Made by a program: the position numbers and the translations under genes. Positions 54,028 to 63,917 of a stretch of 64,000 bases of DNA are shown here, one piece after another. How positions within the stretch are numbered: position 1 is the stretch's first letter; every line of letters starts with the position of its first letter. The notes under the pieces are model-generated. The model was not told the DNA's origin, made no database searches, and was given only the letters and a program-made list of their open reading frames with translations. The DNA is taken from contig CM026400.1 in NCBI GenBank assembly GCA_014843695.1, forward strand, positions 18,552,294 through 18,616,293, read 5' to 3'. This stretch comes from Archivesica marissinica (taxonomy: Eukaryota; Mollusca; Bivalvia; Venerida; Vesicomyidae).

Positions 54028-54215
54028 AATGGTCACGGGTTCGAGCCCCGCTCAGACTGTGTCTCTTTATATGAACAAGTTGGCAGTTTCTTACGGAGGT
54101 TGGTGCACGAAGTACTGGTTAACCGCTGGAGCCTACCCAGGAACGGTGTTGTTAGGTAAACTACCATTCGCTCATATGGGCAACCGGTAGCGAAGTTGAA
54201 TAAACTTTAAAACAA
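54028..54215 (+). mobile_element. SINE family D fragment joined to a family A tail
   Basis: GGTCACGGGTTCGAGCCCCG through GGTGTTGTTAGGTAAACTAC is family D. At about 54168 it switches to CGCTCATATGGGCAACCGGT AGCGA, the family A 3' end. A template-switch chimera or nested truncation. Confidence 0.75.
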
Positions 54216-54385
54216 ATCAAAAATGAGGCCCACACATAAGTGGTATAGACGTTTCGAACATGCATATGAACATACTGTACTGACAGCACATGTTTGCGTG
54301 AAGCGTAAGGCACTTGCATAGAATACTTCAATTTAAGTTTCTTATTTCAGAATCTCTTCAGTCTATATAAGTTTATCCAAGAGAT

Positions 54386-54542
54386 GGTACGATGGTCGCC
54401 AGATCGTACAGGTGGGTTTTCTTCGGGTACTCCGGTTTCCTCCCACACGAATGACCACATTTACGCTTTCATTCGCGCCAACGAGAGTGATTAATATAAG
54501 TTGTTAGAACTTGCTTTGCAACCGTTGTAAAATAAAGTTTAT
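54386..54542 (+). mobile_element. SINE family C, head truncated
   Basis: GGTACGATGGTCGCCAGATC, GGTACTCCGGTTTCCTCCCA, CGCGCCAACGAGAGTGATTA, tail GCAACCGTTGTAAAATAAAG. Confidence 0.8.
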
Positions 54543-55313
54543 GTCTATATATATTTATTTACATGTATCCTGTTTCACGTGAAATTCGTGTAAGAAAATC
54601 ATTATTGTTTGATAGTTTTTATGTTTATTACGTTCATTTTCGCAGGTCGAAAATTGTAGTCTAAAATATGTTACTTGTTTGTAGAGAAGCAAACCCAGCA
54701 TTAAAGCGTAATATGTAGCCTACTATTTTAATTGCTAATTAACTTATGCAATGGTGTATCATATAGTTCGTAAATATTACAGGAACTATGTTCAAGCCAA
54801 AGCCACTCCTCTTGAAATCATTTGTCCAGATCACAGTTCTGTGATGGTTAGTTGATTGATGCTCTAAGAAAGCAAGTTAACACATCAACATGCATTCCAC
54901 AATATGTGCCAAACCCCTTTTGCGCCTAATATATAAAATCATGTTCATGTTATATTAAAGGGGACCATAAGCTATACAGCTTTCTGTCCAATTACTTATA
55001 TCAGTTGTTGTAAATAATCATGTATTGGCAGAAAATAAATATGTTTAAACTATAGGGGACCGCTTCTGCAAACTGTGTGCACATTTAAGCACCATCTAAT
55101 TTAAATGTGTGCATAATACGAAAAAAACAACGAAAATCGCACTTCAAATAAAAAAGTAGTTATAAATTTGAAATATCGTTTAAAATGGCCGCCATGTTGA
55201 ATATTTGTGGATAACTATGACGTCATAACTGCAATAAAGTTGACTTCATGTTGGGCACAATACTGAAAACATGAAACTGATACAAATATAAATAAACTTG
55301 TCATGTATGTTCC
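54543..55313. other. Unexplained stretch
   Basis: No gene recognised. AAATGGCCGCCATGTTGAAT at about 55185 resembles the CAAGATGGCCGCC repeat nearby. Confidence 0.3.
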
Positions 55314-55510
55314 TTTAATGTCAAACCGCTCGCGGGGACTTAGACATGTTTTCCTGGGCAAGCTCAGCCGACCTAAGCGATTAACCAGTACTAAGCAATG
55401 TGTGTGAGGTGCCTTGCTCCAATGACACTACATACGTGGTCTGACTGAGGATCGAACCCGGACCGTTCGATTCCAAATCCTACGCTCTACCACTGGACCA
55501 CGGACGCCAC
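55314..55510 (-). mobile_element. tRNA-headed SINE, family E
   Basis: TTAATGTCAAACCGCTCGCG, AACCAGTACTAAGCAATGTG, GAGGATCGAACCCGGACCGT, CTACCACTGGACCACGGACG. Confidence 0.85.
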
Positions 55511-55514
55511 GCGT

Positions 55515-55680
55515 TAATGACTTGGTTACTCCAAGATGGCCGCCTCCATAACATTCTATCGGAGATAATCAACTTGCCGTAACTTCTTTATTTGCAGTGC
55601 GATTTTCATAATTCGTTCACCGACTTTCTGTTTTATTGATCGTTATTTTCAAGATCAAAATGAACCTTGTTAATGTGTTC
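55515..55680. repeat. Dispersed repeat with CAAGATGGCCGCC, copy 2
   Basis: CCAAGATGGCCGCCTCCATA, AACTTCTTTATTTGCAGTGC, GATTTTCATAATTCGTTCAC, matching 25510-25695 in the same orientation. Confidence 0.65.
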
Positions 55681-55689
55681 CTGTGCTGA

Positions 55690-56218
55690 TCACACTGTTC
55701 GTATACCCCTGTTATTTTAGTGTCTTCCTTCAAGTATTGTCAAGTGGAAAACTATCTGTGATACACATACTGTACGTATACCCCTGTTATGTTAGTGTCT
55801 TCCTTCAAGTATTGTCATATGGAAAACTATCTATGATACACATACTGTACGTATACCCCTGTTATGTTAGTGTCTTCCTTCAAGTATTGTCAAGTGGAAA
55901 ACTATCTGTGATACACATACTGTACGTATACCCCTGTTATGTTAGTGTCTTCCTTCAAGTATTGGCATGTGGAAAACTATCTGTGATACACATACTGTAC
56001 GTATACCCCTGTTATTGTAGTGTCTTCCTTCAAGTATTGTCATGTGGAAAACTATCTGTGATACACATACTGTACGTATACCCCTGTTATTTTAATTTCT
56101 TCCTTCAAGTATTGTCAAGTGGAAAACTATCTGTGATACACATACTGTACGTATACCCCTGTTATTTTAATTTCTTCCTTCAAGTATTGTCAAGTGGAAC
56201 ACTATCTGTGATACACAT
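55690..56218. repeat. 75-bp minisatellite, 7 copies
   Basis: Blocks CATACTGTACGTATACCCCT, GTTATTTTAGTGTCTTCCTT, CAAGTATTGTCAAGTGGAAA and ACTATCTGTGATACA. The 75-bp unit keeps a 183-codon plus frame open with a hydrophobic 25-residue repeat; judged non-coding. Confidence 0.95.
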
Positions 56219-56557
56219 TTTTTCGAACATTTGATAAATCATATTAAAATGTCAAAACATGATCCCTGTATTTGTTTTTGCACTTCAGTAAATATAGCCG
56301 GACCAGTTACTAATAATTTCGTTAAATATAAATGTGTGGATAAGCCGGATTTACAGGTCGATAGGAGTGTAATATTGTATAGGTCTACAGCTATATGTAG
56401 GTTCTATAAATGTACAAATGTGTTCAGGCTAATACAGATTAATTGGTCGGTTTTCATGCAGAGCCCGTCAACTTTATTGATGTTAAGAACTCTGTATTAT
56501 ACTTAAATTACAGTCATATTCCTGTTAAACGAGCGTTTTATTTGATTTTTTACGTTT
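56219..56557. other. Unexplained stretch
   Basis: A 91-codon plus frame (56231-56506) has several Cys but no recognised motif and runs out of the minisatellite. I do not support it as a gene. Confidence 0.3.
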
Positions 56558-56780
56558 ATTTATCGTCGCTATATATACCGGTTGAGCGACGTCTCCCGAA
56601 AATATTAGTCATTTTTGATGTTTGGAGGATAGTGTAATGATACAGACAGAGAACCAATCCAGAGTCTCACCTGGTTCTTTTACGTGCACGGTGTAAAGCA
56701 CCGACACGAGACCTCACTTTAAAGTCCCATCTGAAAGACTTTAATTTTATTAGGGTCAGACGGGGGATCGAACCTGCAAC
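56558..56780 (-). mobile_element. SINE family A, head truncated
   Basis: GTTTATTTATCGTCGCTATA, GGAGGATAGTGTAATGATAC, CGTGCACGGTGTAAAGCACC, GGGGGATCGAACCTGCAAC. Breaks off inside the tRNA-like head. Confidence 0.8.
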
Positions 56781-56851
56781 TCAATTGTACTGTGTGCGGA
56801 TGTCTCGTATTTAAGCCAGCAATTTTATTAAAACGTGCTAAAAGTGATGTA

Positions 56852-57025
56852 CAGTCAAACCTGTCTTAAGCAGCCATCCAAGGGAATCACAGAAAGTGGC
56901 TGCTTAGCACAGGTGGTCGCTTAATAGAGGTCAAATTATAATAAAACACATTGGGAATATGTTAACTGGCTGCTTAATACAGATTGGCTGCTTAATAGAT
57001 GTGACCACTAAAACAGGTTTGACTG
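56852..57025. mobile_element. Mariner-like MITE (CAGTCAAACC), complete
   Basis: Ends CAGTCAAACCTGTCTTAAGC and ACAGGTTTGACTG, flanked by TA on both sides. Interior GCAGCCATCCAAGGGAATCA and GGCTGCTTAATAGATGTGAC. 174 bp. Confidence 0.9.
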
Positions 57026-57041
57026 TACGCACATTCATAGG

Positions 57042-57215
57042 TGACCTCCGTGGCGGAGTGATTAAGGTATTTGACTTCAAATTGTAGTCGGAGGTTCTAC
57101 CTGGGTGCTTGCCACCACCAGTGCCAGAAATACTGCTCGGAGGGGTACACGGGGTATTCCCCCATTACAAATAGCTGGAGAGTCGCCGTATGACCTAAGT
57201 TGTTGATGGGACTTT
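57042..57215 (+). mobile_element. tRNA-headed SINE, family F
   Basis: Head CCTCCGTGGCGGAGTGATTA; body ATACTGCTCGGAGGGGTACA and GAGAGTCGCCGTATGACCTA shared (reversed) with 29805-30037. Confidence 0.6.
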
Positions 57216-57227
57216 AACACTTTTTGG

Positions 57228-57452
57228 ATGTTGCGATAGCGCTGTGGTAGCGCAATCGCTTCAGTTGCGAACTGCCCGGAGTTCGAGCCCAGCTGTAGCC
57301 GTTACGATTGTGTCCTTAGACAATGCATTTAAATTGCCTCTTCTCTCTCCCTCGTGGCGATGGATTCCATCAGGAATGAGGTCTCGATAGTGATTAATTG
57401 TAAATAAATTGTAAGAACTTGTTTCGCAATCGAGCTAAAATAAATGTGTATA
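57228..57452 (+). mobile_element. tRNA-headed SINE, family B
   Basis: GCGCTGTGGTAGCGCAATCG, GGAGTTCGAGCCCAGCTGTA, CTCTCTCCCTCGTGGCGATG, tail CGCAATCGAGCTAAAATAAA. Confidence 0.85.
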
Positions 57453-57610
57453 GACTAAGCTAACAACCTGTCCAAATATTTAGACTCGAAATAACAGATT
57501 TGTTTACGTAGAGGTCTTATATATAGGACTAGATACCAACCCCATGAACTAAGCATGGGCCTAGGACACAACATAGCCCCCTCCTGACAAGATCTCCCCA
57601 TATATCTACC

Positions 57611-57752
57611 AGGGGCGGTCCTGGATTTTTGGGCTAGGGGGCGTGAAGTTGGGGGAGTGTACGGGAGGGGATATGCACCCCCCCCCCCCCTGTTAGCTAT
57701 TATAGCTCGTTCTGGACTATTCTCCAACCTGATTAGGACCGTCCCTGGATCC
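57611..57752. mobile_element. Probable short hAT-like remnant
   Basis: CAGGGGCGGTCCTGGATTT at one end and GGACCGTCCCTGGATCC at the other suggest inverted ends. A 14-base C run lies at about 57677-57690. No target duplication confirmed. Confidence 0.35.
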
Positions 57753-57933
57753 AGCTATGTCTATAGAAATGACATTTTGCCATCAAAATGGTTTTATCGA
57801 ACACAATATTTATACAAATAATACCCGGGTGCCTGTGGTAACAACACTTGTGAAGTTGCGACAAACAGATGGCTAAATGTGGACATAATGTTGATGAAAA
57901 TATAGCAATTCTTTTAAAGATAGCCAATATTCC

Positions 57934-58073
57934 ACGTATGTAGTGTCATTGAGCAAGGCACCTCACACACATTGCTTAGTACTGGTTAACCACTTAGGTC
58001 GGCTAAGCCTGCCCAGGAAAACATGTATAGGTCCCCGCAAGGGGTTTGACATTAATGGAACATACATACATTC
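57934..58073 (+). mobile_element. SINE family E, head truncated
   Basis: ACGTATGTAGTGTCATTGAG, CAAGGCACCTCACACACATT, CCCCGCAAGGGGTTTGACAT, ending AATGGAACATACATAC. Confidence 0.85.
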
Positions 58074-58149
58074 CCTCTAAACATATAAATTATTAGCTTG
58101 GTTAAAACTTCAAAACGCCGGAGTATTATATTAATTCCTACGCGTAAAT

Positions 58150-58316
58150 GTAGGAAGATAACTATTTTAATTAGCAAGATCTTGTTATATACGCGTGTCT
58201 TGTGAGTAAGATATTACTTCAGCTACTGCGGATCCAATATGTAAAATAATCGTACTGTATTCCGCGTATCGCGCCTCACACCGTTCAATATTTTACATAT
58301 TGGATCATTTTCGGCT
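58150..58316. repeat. Dispersed foldback repeat, copy 2
   Basis: GGATCCAATATGTAAAATA ... TATTTTACATATTGGATC at 58230-58306, a near-perfect inverted pair, with flanks matching 147-310. Confidence 0.75.
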
Positions 58317-58619
58317 TCTTCTTCTTGGTGATTTCGGCACTCCCTCAATATTGAGGATTATGTGTCGTCGCTGGTGAATTTTGAGATTATATCCTAACCA
58401 TAATGTAGACAATCGACAAATCATCATACGATATATAAACAAATCCTCAAAACAAGTCCTCATAAAATACAAGAAATAAATACCAGTGGAGCTGTCAACT
58501 ATCTTTCTTCGAATGGCGTGACCACGATAAACGCGTCGCATAGTCACCAACAAAGCACGAGGAAAACGAGAATGGTAATCATAAAACGCGGGAACAGAAA
58601 CAGGAGAGAAATATAAAGC

Positions 58620-58885
58620 CAGGTCCGTAGCCACACTGAAGCACACCAAGGCAGTTGCCTCGGTTAAATTTTCCAAAGAAAAAAAAATGAAATAAATAAA
58701 AAGCCAAACATATCCATTTTCTGTATAAAATGATGACTGCTAGAGAGTTGAAAGGACAGTACATAATTATACGTCTAAAAGCAGGAAATCGCGTCTACCC
58801 CCCCCCCACATTTTTAAGGGGGAACATGCCCTCGGACCCCCCCCTAGATTACCTTGGTTGAAATTTGCCTCTGGCTACGGTACTG
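58620..58885. mobile_element. hAT-like MITE (CAG-CCGTAGC), copy 2, with 5-bp TSD
   Basis: Ends CAGGTCCGTAGCCACAC and GGCTACGGTACTG, flanked by AAAGC on both sides (58615-58619, 58886-58890). Reverse relative of 3593-3861. Inner ends GGCAGTTGCCTCGGTTAAAT are conserved. Confidence 0.85.
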
Positions 58886-59024
58886 AAAGCACAAGGGAAC
58901 TGCAACTGTAGAAAACGTGAATAATTGCATGTTGTTCATTGGCCGAGAATTTCAAGAAAGCCATACATACAGGGTGTCCGAAAATATATTGACACATCTG
59001 TTTAGCTTAATATATTTAATATGC

Positions 59025-59222
59025 TGTCCTATTGGCGCGGTGGTTAGCACGCTCGCTTCTCACCAATGCAACCCGGGTCCGATCCTCGGACCGGGAAGTA
59101 TGTGATATGGTACGGTGGTCGCCATATCGGTTTCTCCGGGTACTCCTGTTCCTTACCTCACGAATGACCACATATACGCTTGCATCTGGCTTGTTTCGCG
59201 GTCATTATAATATAAATAAATT
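59025..59222 (+). mobile_element. tRNA-headed SINE, family C
   Basis: GTCCTATTGGCGCGGTGGTT, GCACGCTCGCTTCTCACCAA, GGGTCCGATCCTCGGACCGG, GTACTCCTGTTCC, tail TTATAATATAAATAAATTTT. Confidence 0.85.
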
Positions 59223-59425
59223 TTAATTTTTTAAAAATATATTTTAAGATGTATGTATGTGTACATGTGACAATGTTTCTGGACAGGGAATTGGAGCACC
59301 AAATATTCTGGAAAAGCATGTAGCATATCTTGAAAATGGTATAAACGTTTATGGTAGCCGTTCTGGCTGGTTTGTAGTTTTATCCGGGTCTGAATCAATG
59401 AGTTTGACATGCATTCGTATCTTGC

Positions 59426-59823
59426 CAGGCCCGTCGCTGGGCATACGCAACTACGCACGTGCGTATCATTGGTCTGAGAAAATGAGAAAAAAATTAAAAC
59501 TCCAAAAATGAATTAAAACGCCCGGGGGGTAGTAGGGATACATAGGCGCCGTGATGTGTGGAGTGGTGGAATAATTGAGCCCATTGCAAATATGGTGCAT
59601 CTCGAAATAGTGTGTGCTATTTTACGTGCTTGATTAATTGATAAGAGCAATAGTCCTGCAATTCTATGTTACAAAATGCATTGAAATGCAGGAAATTGCT
59701 TCCTCATTTCCAAAAATATCCCGGGGGGGTGGGGAGACCCCCCTAGCGTAATCGCACGCTATGTTCAATTGACAAACAAATTTGACCGTGCGTATCATCA
59801 AAATAGCTCCAGCGACGGCCCTG
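59426..59823. mobile_element. hAT-like MITE (CAGGGCCGTCGCTGG), copy 2, inverted
   Basis: Termini CAGGCCCGTCGCTGG and CCAGCGACGGCCCTG, TSD CTTGC at 59421-59425 and 59824-59828. 398 bp, reverse of copy 1. Confidence 0.92.
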
Positions 59824-59872
59824 CTTGCCCATTACATAATCGAACAACGGAATGAATAATACCGTTTATGTG

Positions 59873-60085
59873 GAAGTCGTGATAGCGTTCGCTTCAGGTC
59901 CGGAGTTCGAGCTCCGCTGGAGCCGTTACGAATGTGCCCTTAGGCAAGGCATTTAAATTCCACATTGCCTCTTGTCTCTCATTCATGGCGATGGATTCCA
60001 CCAGGAAATGAGGTTTCGAGAGTGATTAATATAAGTTGAAAGAACTTGTTTCGCAATCGAGCTAAAATAAATTTGTATAAACTAA
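59873..60085 (+). mobile_element. tRNA-headed SINE, family B, head shortened
   Basis: GTCGTGATAGCGTTCGCTTC, GGAGTTCGAGCTCCGCTGGA, CTTAGGCAAGGCATTTAAAT, tail AAATAAATTTGTATAAAC. About 15 bp between the A- and B-box regions are missing. Confidence 0.8.
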
Positions 60086-60194
60086 TCGTGTTTATAAAGA
60101 CCGACGTTCTCCCCTGGATGGTACCGTGTACACGTGGTACTATCCTCTCTACTGTACGGAACTGGCAGATGTACGACAATCTGGGGGTGGCACG

Positions 60195-60240
60195 ATTTAC
60201 CCAATTCCACCCAATTCTACCCAATTCCACCCAAATCTAC
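60195..60240. repeat. CCCAATTCCA/CTACC short tandem repeat
   Basis: Four units of about 10 bp (ACCCAATTCC, ACCCAATTCT) in a row. Trivial in size. Confidence 0.8.
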
Positions 60241-60570
60241 ATGTGTTTGGACTTTATACAGGTAAATAAAGTTATATATCCCATACTTATAGGACTAAAA
60301 ACTTCATTGTGTCATTTTAAGTCGTGTTTTGTACAAATAATGCACTAAATCGATCTTTTTACATTCGGTCAAGGGAGGCTACTGCTATGCAACATATAAG
60401 GGACATAATCACCGTAATTTGGCTTATCGGTTCGGCTCATGCCTATTCTCCAACATTTATTATTGGCAAATTCCTTTAAAAACATGACCCCCAAAAAGTA
60501 TCTCGAGGTCATGCATATCAATTATTTGGACTATTTCGTAAATTGTGTCGCCTTGACGGTGACATTTACC
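60241..60570. other. Unexplained intergenic stretch
   Basis: No gene or known repeat recognised. Confidence 0.3.
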
Positions 60571-60790
60571 ATCTCCGTGTCCTAGTGGTTAAGACGTTCG
60601 CAAACGAAGCGGTAGGTCAAATGTTCGAAACTCGTTAGAGGTTCATTACGATATGGCCGGTTGGTGAGTCGCCTGCTAGTAAAACAATGGTTACTGTTTG
60701 CCTATCACCCTCGGATATATAGGATTCAGGAAGTACTGAGGTGTATAAGGTGTCCCTTGCTGTATGTACACCGTCTTAAACGTTGTGCTT
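60571..60790 (+). mobile_element. tRNA-headed SINE, family G
   Basis: ATCTCCGTGTCCTAGTGGTT, AAATGTTCGAAACTCG (B-box-like), TACGATATGGCCGGTTGGTG, AAACAATGGTTACTG. Pairs with 7538-7740. Confidence 0.65.
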
Positions 60791-60867
60791 TCATCCATTT
60801 ATTGTATAGGTAACCTTTATGCATATATGTGGACACGATCAGAGCAATTTATGCCCATAGGTTCGAT

Positions 60868-61114
60868 CTGCTGGACTGGTATCCAGGGACCGCAGGTTCG
60901 ATCCCCCGTCTGACCATAATAAAATTAACAGTCTTTCAGATGGGACGTTAAACTGAGGTCTCGTGTCGGTGCACGTAAAAGAACCAGAGACTCTGGAATA
61001 GGTCTCTCTCTGTATCATTGCACTATCCTCCAAAAATCTAAGATCACTAATCTCTTCAGGAGGCGTCGCTCATATGGGCAACCGGTAGTGACGATAAATA
61101 AACGTAAAACACAC
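60868..61114 (+). mobile_element. SINE family A, first bases lost
   Basis: CTGCTGGACTGGTATCCAGG, CGCAGGTTCGATCCCCCGTC, CAGTCTTTCAGATGGGACGT, GATAAATAAACGTAAAACAC. Confidence 0.85.
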
Positions 61115-61138
61115 ACACATTTATGCCCAAATGAGTTC

Positions 61139-61264
61139 TACACAGGTGACCATGGTAAACAAACAGATGTTATTGTTGTGGATTTTAGTAGAGCGTTTCA
61201 CAAGGTGGATCACAACAAATTGATAAACAAACTTATATGCAAACTTAAGCTGGGTATATCTCAA
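61139..61264 (+). pseudogene. LINE reverse transcriptase fragment
   Basis: The plus frame reads TDVIVVDFSRAFHKVDHNKL then INKLICKLKLGIS. V-x-x-D-F-S-(K/R)-A-F-x-K-V-x-H is the N-terminal fingers/palm motif A of non-LTR reverse transcriptases. Only about 40 residues remain. It may belong to the same LINE family as 5887-7226 but covers an earlier part of the domain. Confidence 0.8.
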
Positions 61265-61379
61265 CCAGCCGATCAGAATATAGTATCAACCACGCATAAA
61301 GCGCTTTCATCACTTGCTCCGCCCAGGGTTAGGGTTATGGTTAGGTTCAAAACTCATGGCTGATGTCATTATTCAGTTG

Positions 61380-61744
61380 GGTGGTTGAGAAAAAAGGCTT
61401 ATCGTGGATGAAGTCATTCCTAAAGGGCCGATAGTTGTGGATGGTAATAGAGGGATCGGCCTCTTCCTTGCAAGCAGATCTAGGAACATCAAAAACATGG
61501 CAATACATCAAACACCAGATAAAGGCAGAGCATTTCAGGATCATACATTCGATAAACCGCTATACAATACATAGGTTGTTTTCTAGAGCGGAATGGCACC
61601 AGTGCCCCGCCTTTTTTCTTATATACGAGCCTCAACAGAAGTGTCTTCGGGCCGTCAGACCTATATAACTTAAACATGTCCGTCCTTTTCACCAATATGT
61701 TCTGCCTCACTGCCTCTTTAATCAATCACCGTAAGTTATCAAGC
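61380..61744. other. Unexplained stretch
   Basis: No recognised gene or repeat; short frames on both strands lack family motifs. Confidence 0.3.
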
Positions 61745-61764
61745 AAGATGTTCTAGGGGCAAAT

Positions 61765-61925
61765 CCCAAAATACCCCCACACGCGGTTCAAAATACCCTA
61801 CCACACCTCATTGCGGTTCAAAATACACCCTCCTGCACCTCATTGCAGTTCAAAATACACCATCCCACACCTCATTGTGATTCAAAATGCACCCTCGCCT
61901 TTATGGCGGCTCAAAATGCACCCTG
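61765..61925. repeat. Degenerate 34-37 bp tandem repeat, about 5 copies
   Basis: Units built on CACACCTCATTGCGGTTCAA and AATACACCCTCC. Confidence 0.8.
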
Positions 61926-62035
61926 CATCTTGTCTGACTCACCGTGCCCTTTTTTTCCACTCAAGAATAAACCCTAATACTAAAATGACTATTATCAAAG
62001 TCTGTCGGACAATACTTTTAACACAGTTCTCTCGT

Positions 62036-62165
62036 CAGTGTAGGTAAATGAACCAGAGGACCATTTGAAATGGGGCTCTGTATAAGTGCATCCTCCCTGA
62101 CCCAGCGTAACTCGAGGGGCGTCGTCTATGTGGACAAATGGTAGAGATGATCATCACAAAACACA
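62036..62165 (+). mobile_element. Very diverged family A SINE tail
   Basis: GTGTAGGTAAATGAACCAGA, GGCTCTGTATAAGTGCATCC and GAGGGGCGTCGTCTATGTGG keep the order of the family A body blocks. Confidence 0.45.
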
Positions 62166-62223
62166 CTGTATAACTTACATTTTTCAATAAAAACATTTCC
62201 TTGAAGTCAGGATATATTATATT

Positions 62224-62395
62224 TTATATTTCGGGTTTTACGCCTGCATCAGCACCATTTCGGGCTATATAGCTGGCGGGCAGTTTACCTAACAACACGT
62301 TTCCTGGGCAGGCTCCAGCGGTTAACCAGTACTTGGGTGCACCAACCTCCGTAAGAAACTGCCAACTTTTTCATATAAATGAGACACGGCCTGAG
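62224..62395 (-). mobile_element. SINE family D, head truncated
   Basis: TATTTCGGGTTTTACGCCTG, CCTAACAACACGTTTCCTGG, CCAACCTCCGTAAGAAACTG, breaking at GAGACACGGCCTGAG. Confidence 0.85.
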
Positions 62396-62440
62396 TCAGG
62401 AATCCTGCGACCGACGGAATTATATTTTTCCTATAGCGAC

Positions 62441-62608
62441 AGAATGAAGACAAGCTGTGTACATAATTAGAATGAAGACAAGCTGTGTACATAATCAGAA
62501 TGAAGACAAGCTGTGTACATAATTAGAATGAAGACAAGCTGTGTACATAATCAGAATGAAGACAAGCTGTGTACATAATCAGAATGAAGACAAGCTGTGT
62601 ACATAATT
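62441..62608. repeat. 28-bp tandem repeat, 6 copies
   Basis: The unit is AGAATGAAGACAAGCTGTGT plus ACATAATC or ACATAATT. It is the core of the longer unit that follows. Confidence 0.95.
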
Positions 62609-63917
62609 ATTATATTTTTCCTATAGCGACAGAATGAAGACAAGCTGTGTACATAATTATTATGTTTTTCCTATAGCGACAGAATGAAGACAAGCTGTGT
62701 ACATAATTATTATGTTTTTCCTATAGCGACAGAATGAAGACAAGCTGTGTACATAATTATTATGTTTTTCCTATAGCGACAGAATGAAGACAAGCTGTGT
62801 ACATAATTATTATATTTTTCCTATAGCGACAGAATGAAGACAAGCTGTGTACATAATTATTATATTTTTCCTATAGCGACAGAATGAAGACAAGCTGTGT
62901 ACATAATTATTATATTTTTCCTATAGCGACAGAATGAAGACAAGCTGTGTACATAATTATTATATTTTTCCTATAGCGACAGAATGAAGACAAGCTGTGT
63001 ACATAATTATTATATTTTTCCTATAGCGACAGAATGAAGACAAGCTGTGTACATAATTATTATATTTTTCCTATAGCGACAGAATGAAGACAAGCTGTGT
63101 ACATAATTATTATATTTTTCCTATAGCGACAGAATGAAGACAAGCTGTGTACATAATTATTATATTTTTCCTATAGCGACAGAATGAAGACAAGCTGTGT
63201 ACATAATTATTATATTTTTCCTATAGCGACAGAATGAAGACAAGCTGTGTACATAATTATTATATTTTTCCTATAGCGACAGAATGAAGACAAGCTGTGT
63301 ACATAATTATTATATTTTTCCTATAGCGACAGAATGAAGACAAGCTGTGTACATAATTATTATATTTTTCCTATAGCGACAGAATGAAGACAAGCTGTGT
63401 ACATAATTATTATATTTTTCCTATAGCGACAGAATGAAGACAAGCTGTGTACATAATTATTATATTTTTCCTATAGCGACAGAATGAAGACAAGCTGTGT
63501 ACATAATTATTATATTTTTCCTATAGCGACAGAATGAAGACAAGCTGTGTACATAATTTTATATTTTTCCTATAGCGACAGAATGAAGACAAGCTGTGTA
63601 CATATTATTATATTTTTCCTATAGCGACAGAATGAAGACAAGCTGTGTACATAATTATTATATTTTTCCTATAGCGACAGAATGAAGACAAGCTGTGTAC
63701 ATAATTATTATATTTTTCCTATAGCGACAGAATGAAGACAAGCTGTGTACATAATTATTATATTTTTCCTATAGCGACAGAATGAAGACAAGCTGTGTAC
63801 ATAATTATTATATTTTTCCTATAGCGACAGAATGAAGACAAGCTGTGTACATAATTATTATATTTTTCCTATAGCGACAGAATGAAGACAAGCTGTGTAC
63901 ATAATTATTATATTTTT
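62609..63917. repeat. 50-bp minisatellite, about 26 copies
   Basis: The unit combines ATTATTATATTTTTCCTATA, GCGACAGAATGAAGACAAGC and TGTGTACATA. Copies are almost identical, with early units reading TATGTTTTT and a few 1-2 base deletions (63557, 63605). High identity implies recent expansion or active homogenisation. The 20-bp insert TTTTTCCTATAGCGAC is also present once before the 28-bp block (62427-62441). Confidence 0.97.

Noticed and set aside
55683..56234. 183-codon hydrophobic plus ORF
   Set aside because: Seven 75-bp tandem units; 75 is a multiple of three, so openness is not evidence for coding.
58305..58676. 123-codon minus-strand ORF
   Set aside because: It crosses the end of a MITE and a foldback flank, with no recognisable motif.
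61435..61668. 77-codon plus ORF next to the LINE fragment
   Set aside because: No reverse-transcriptase, RNase H or other motif seen; an overlapping opposite-strand frame is equally open.
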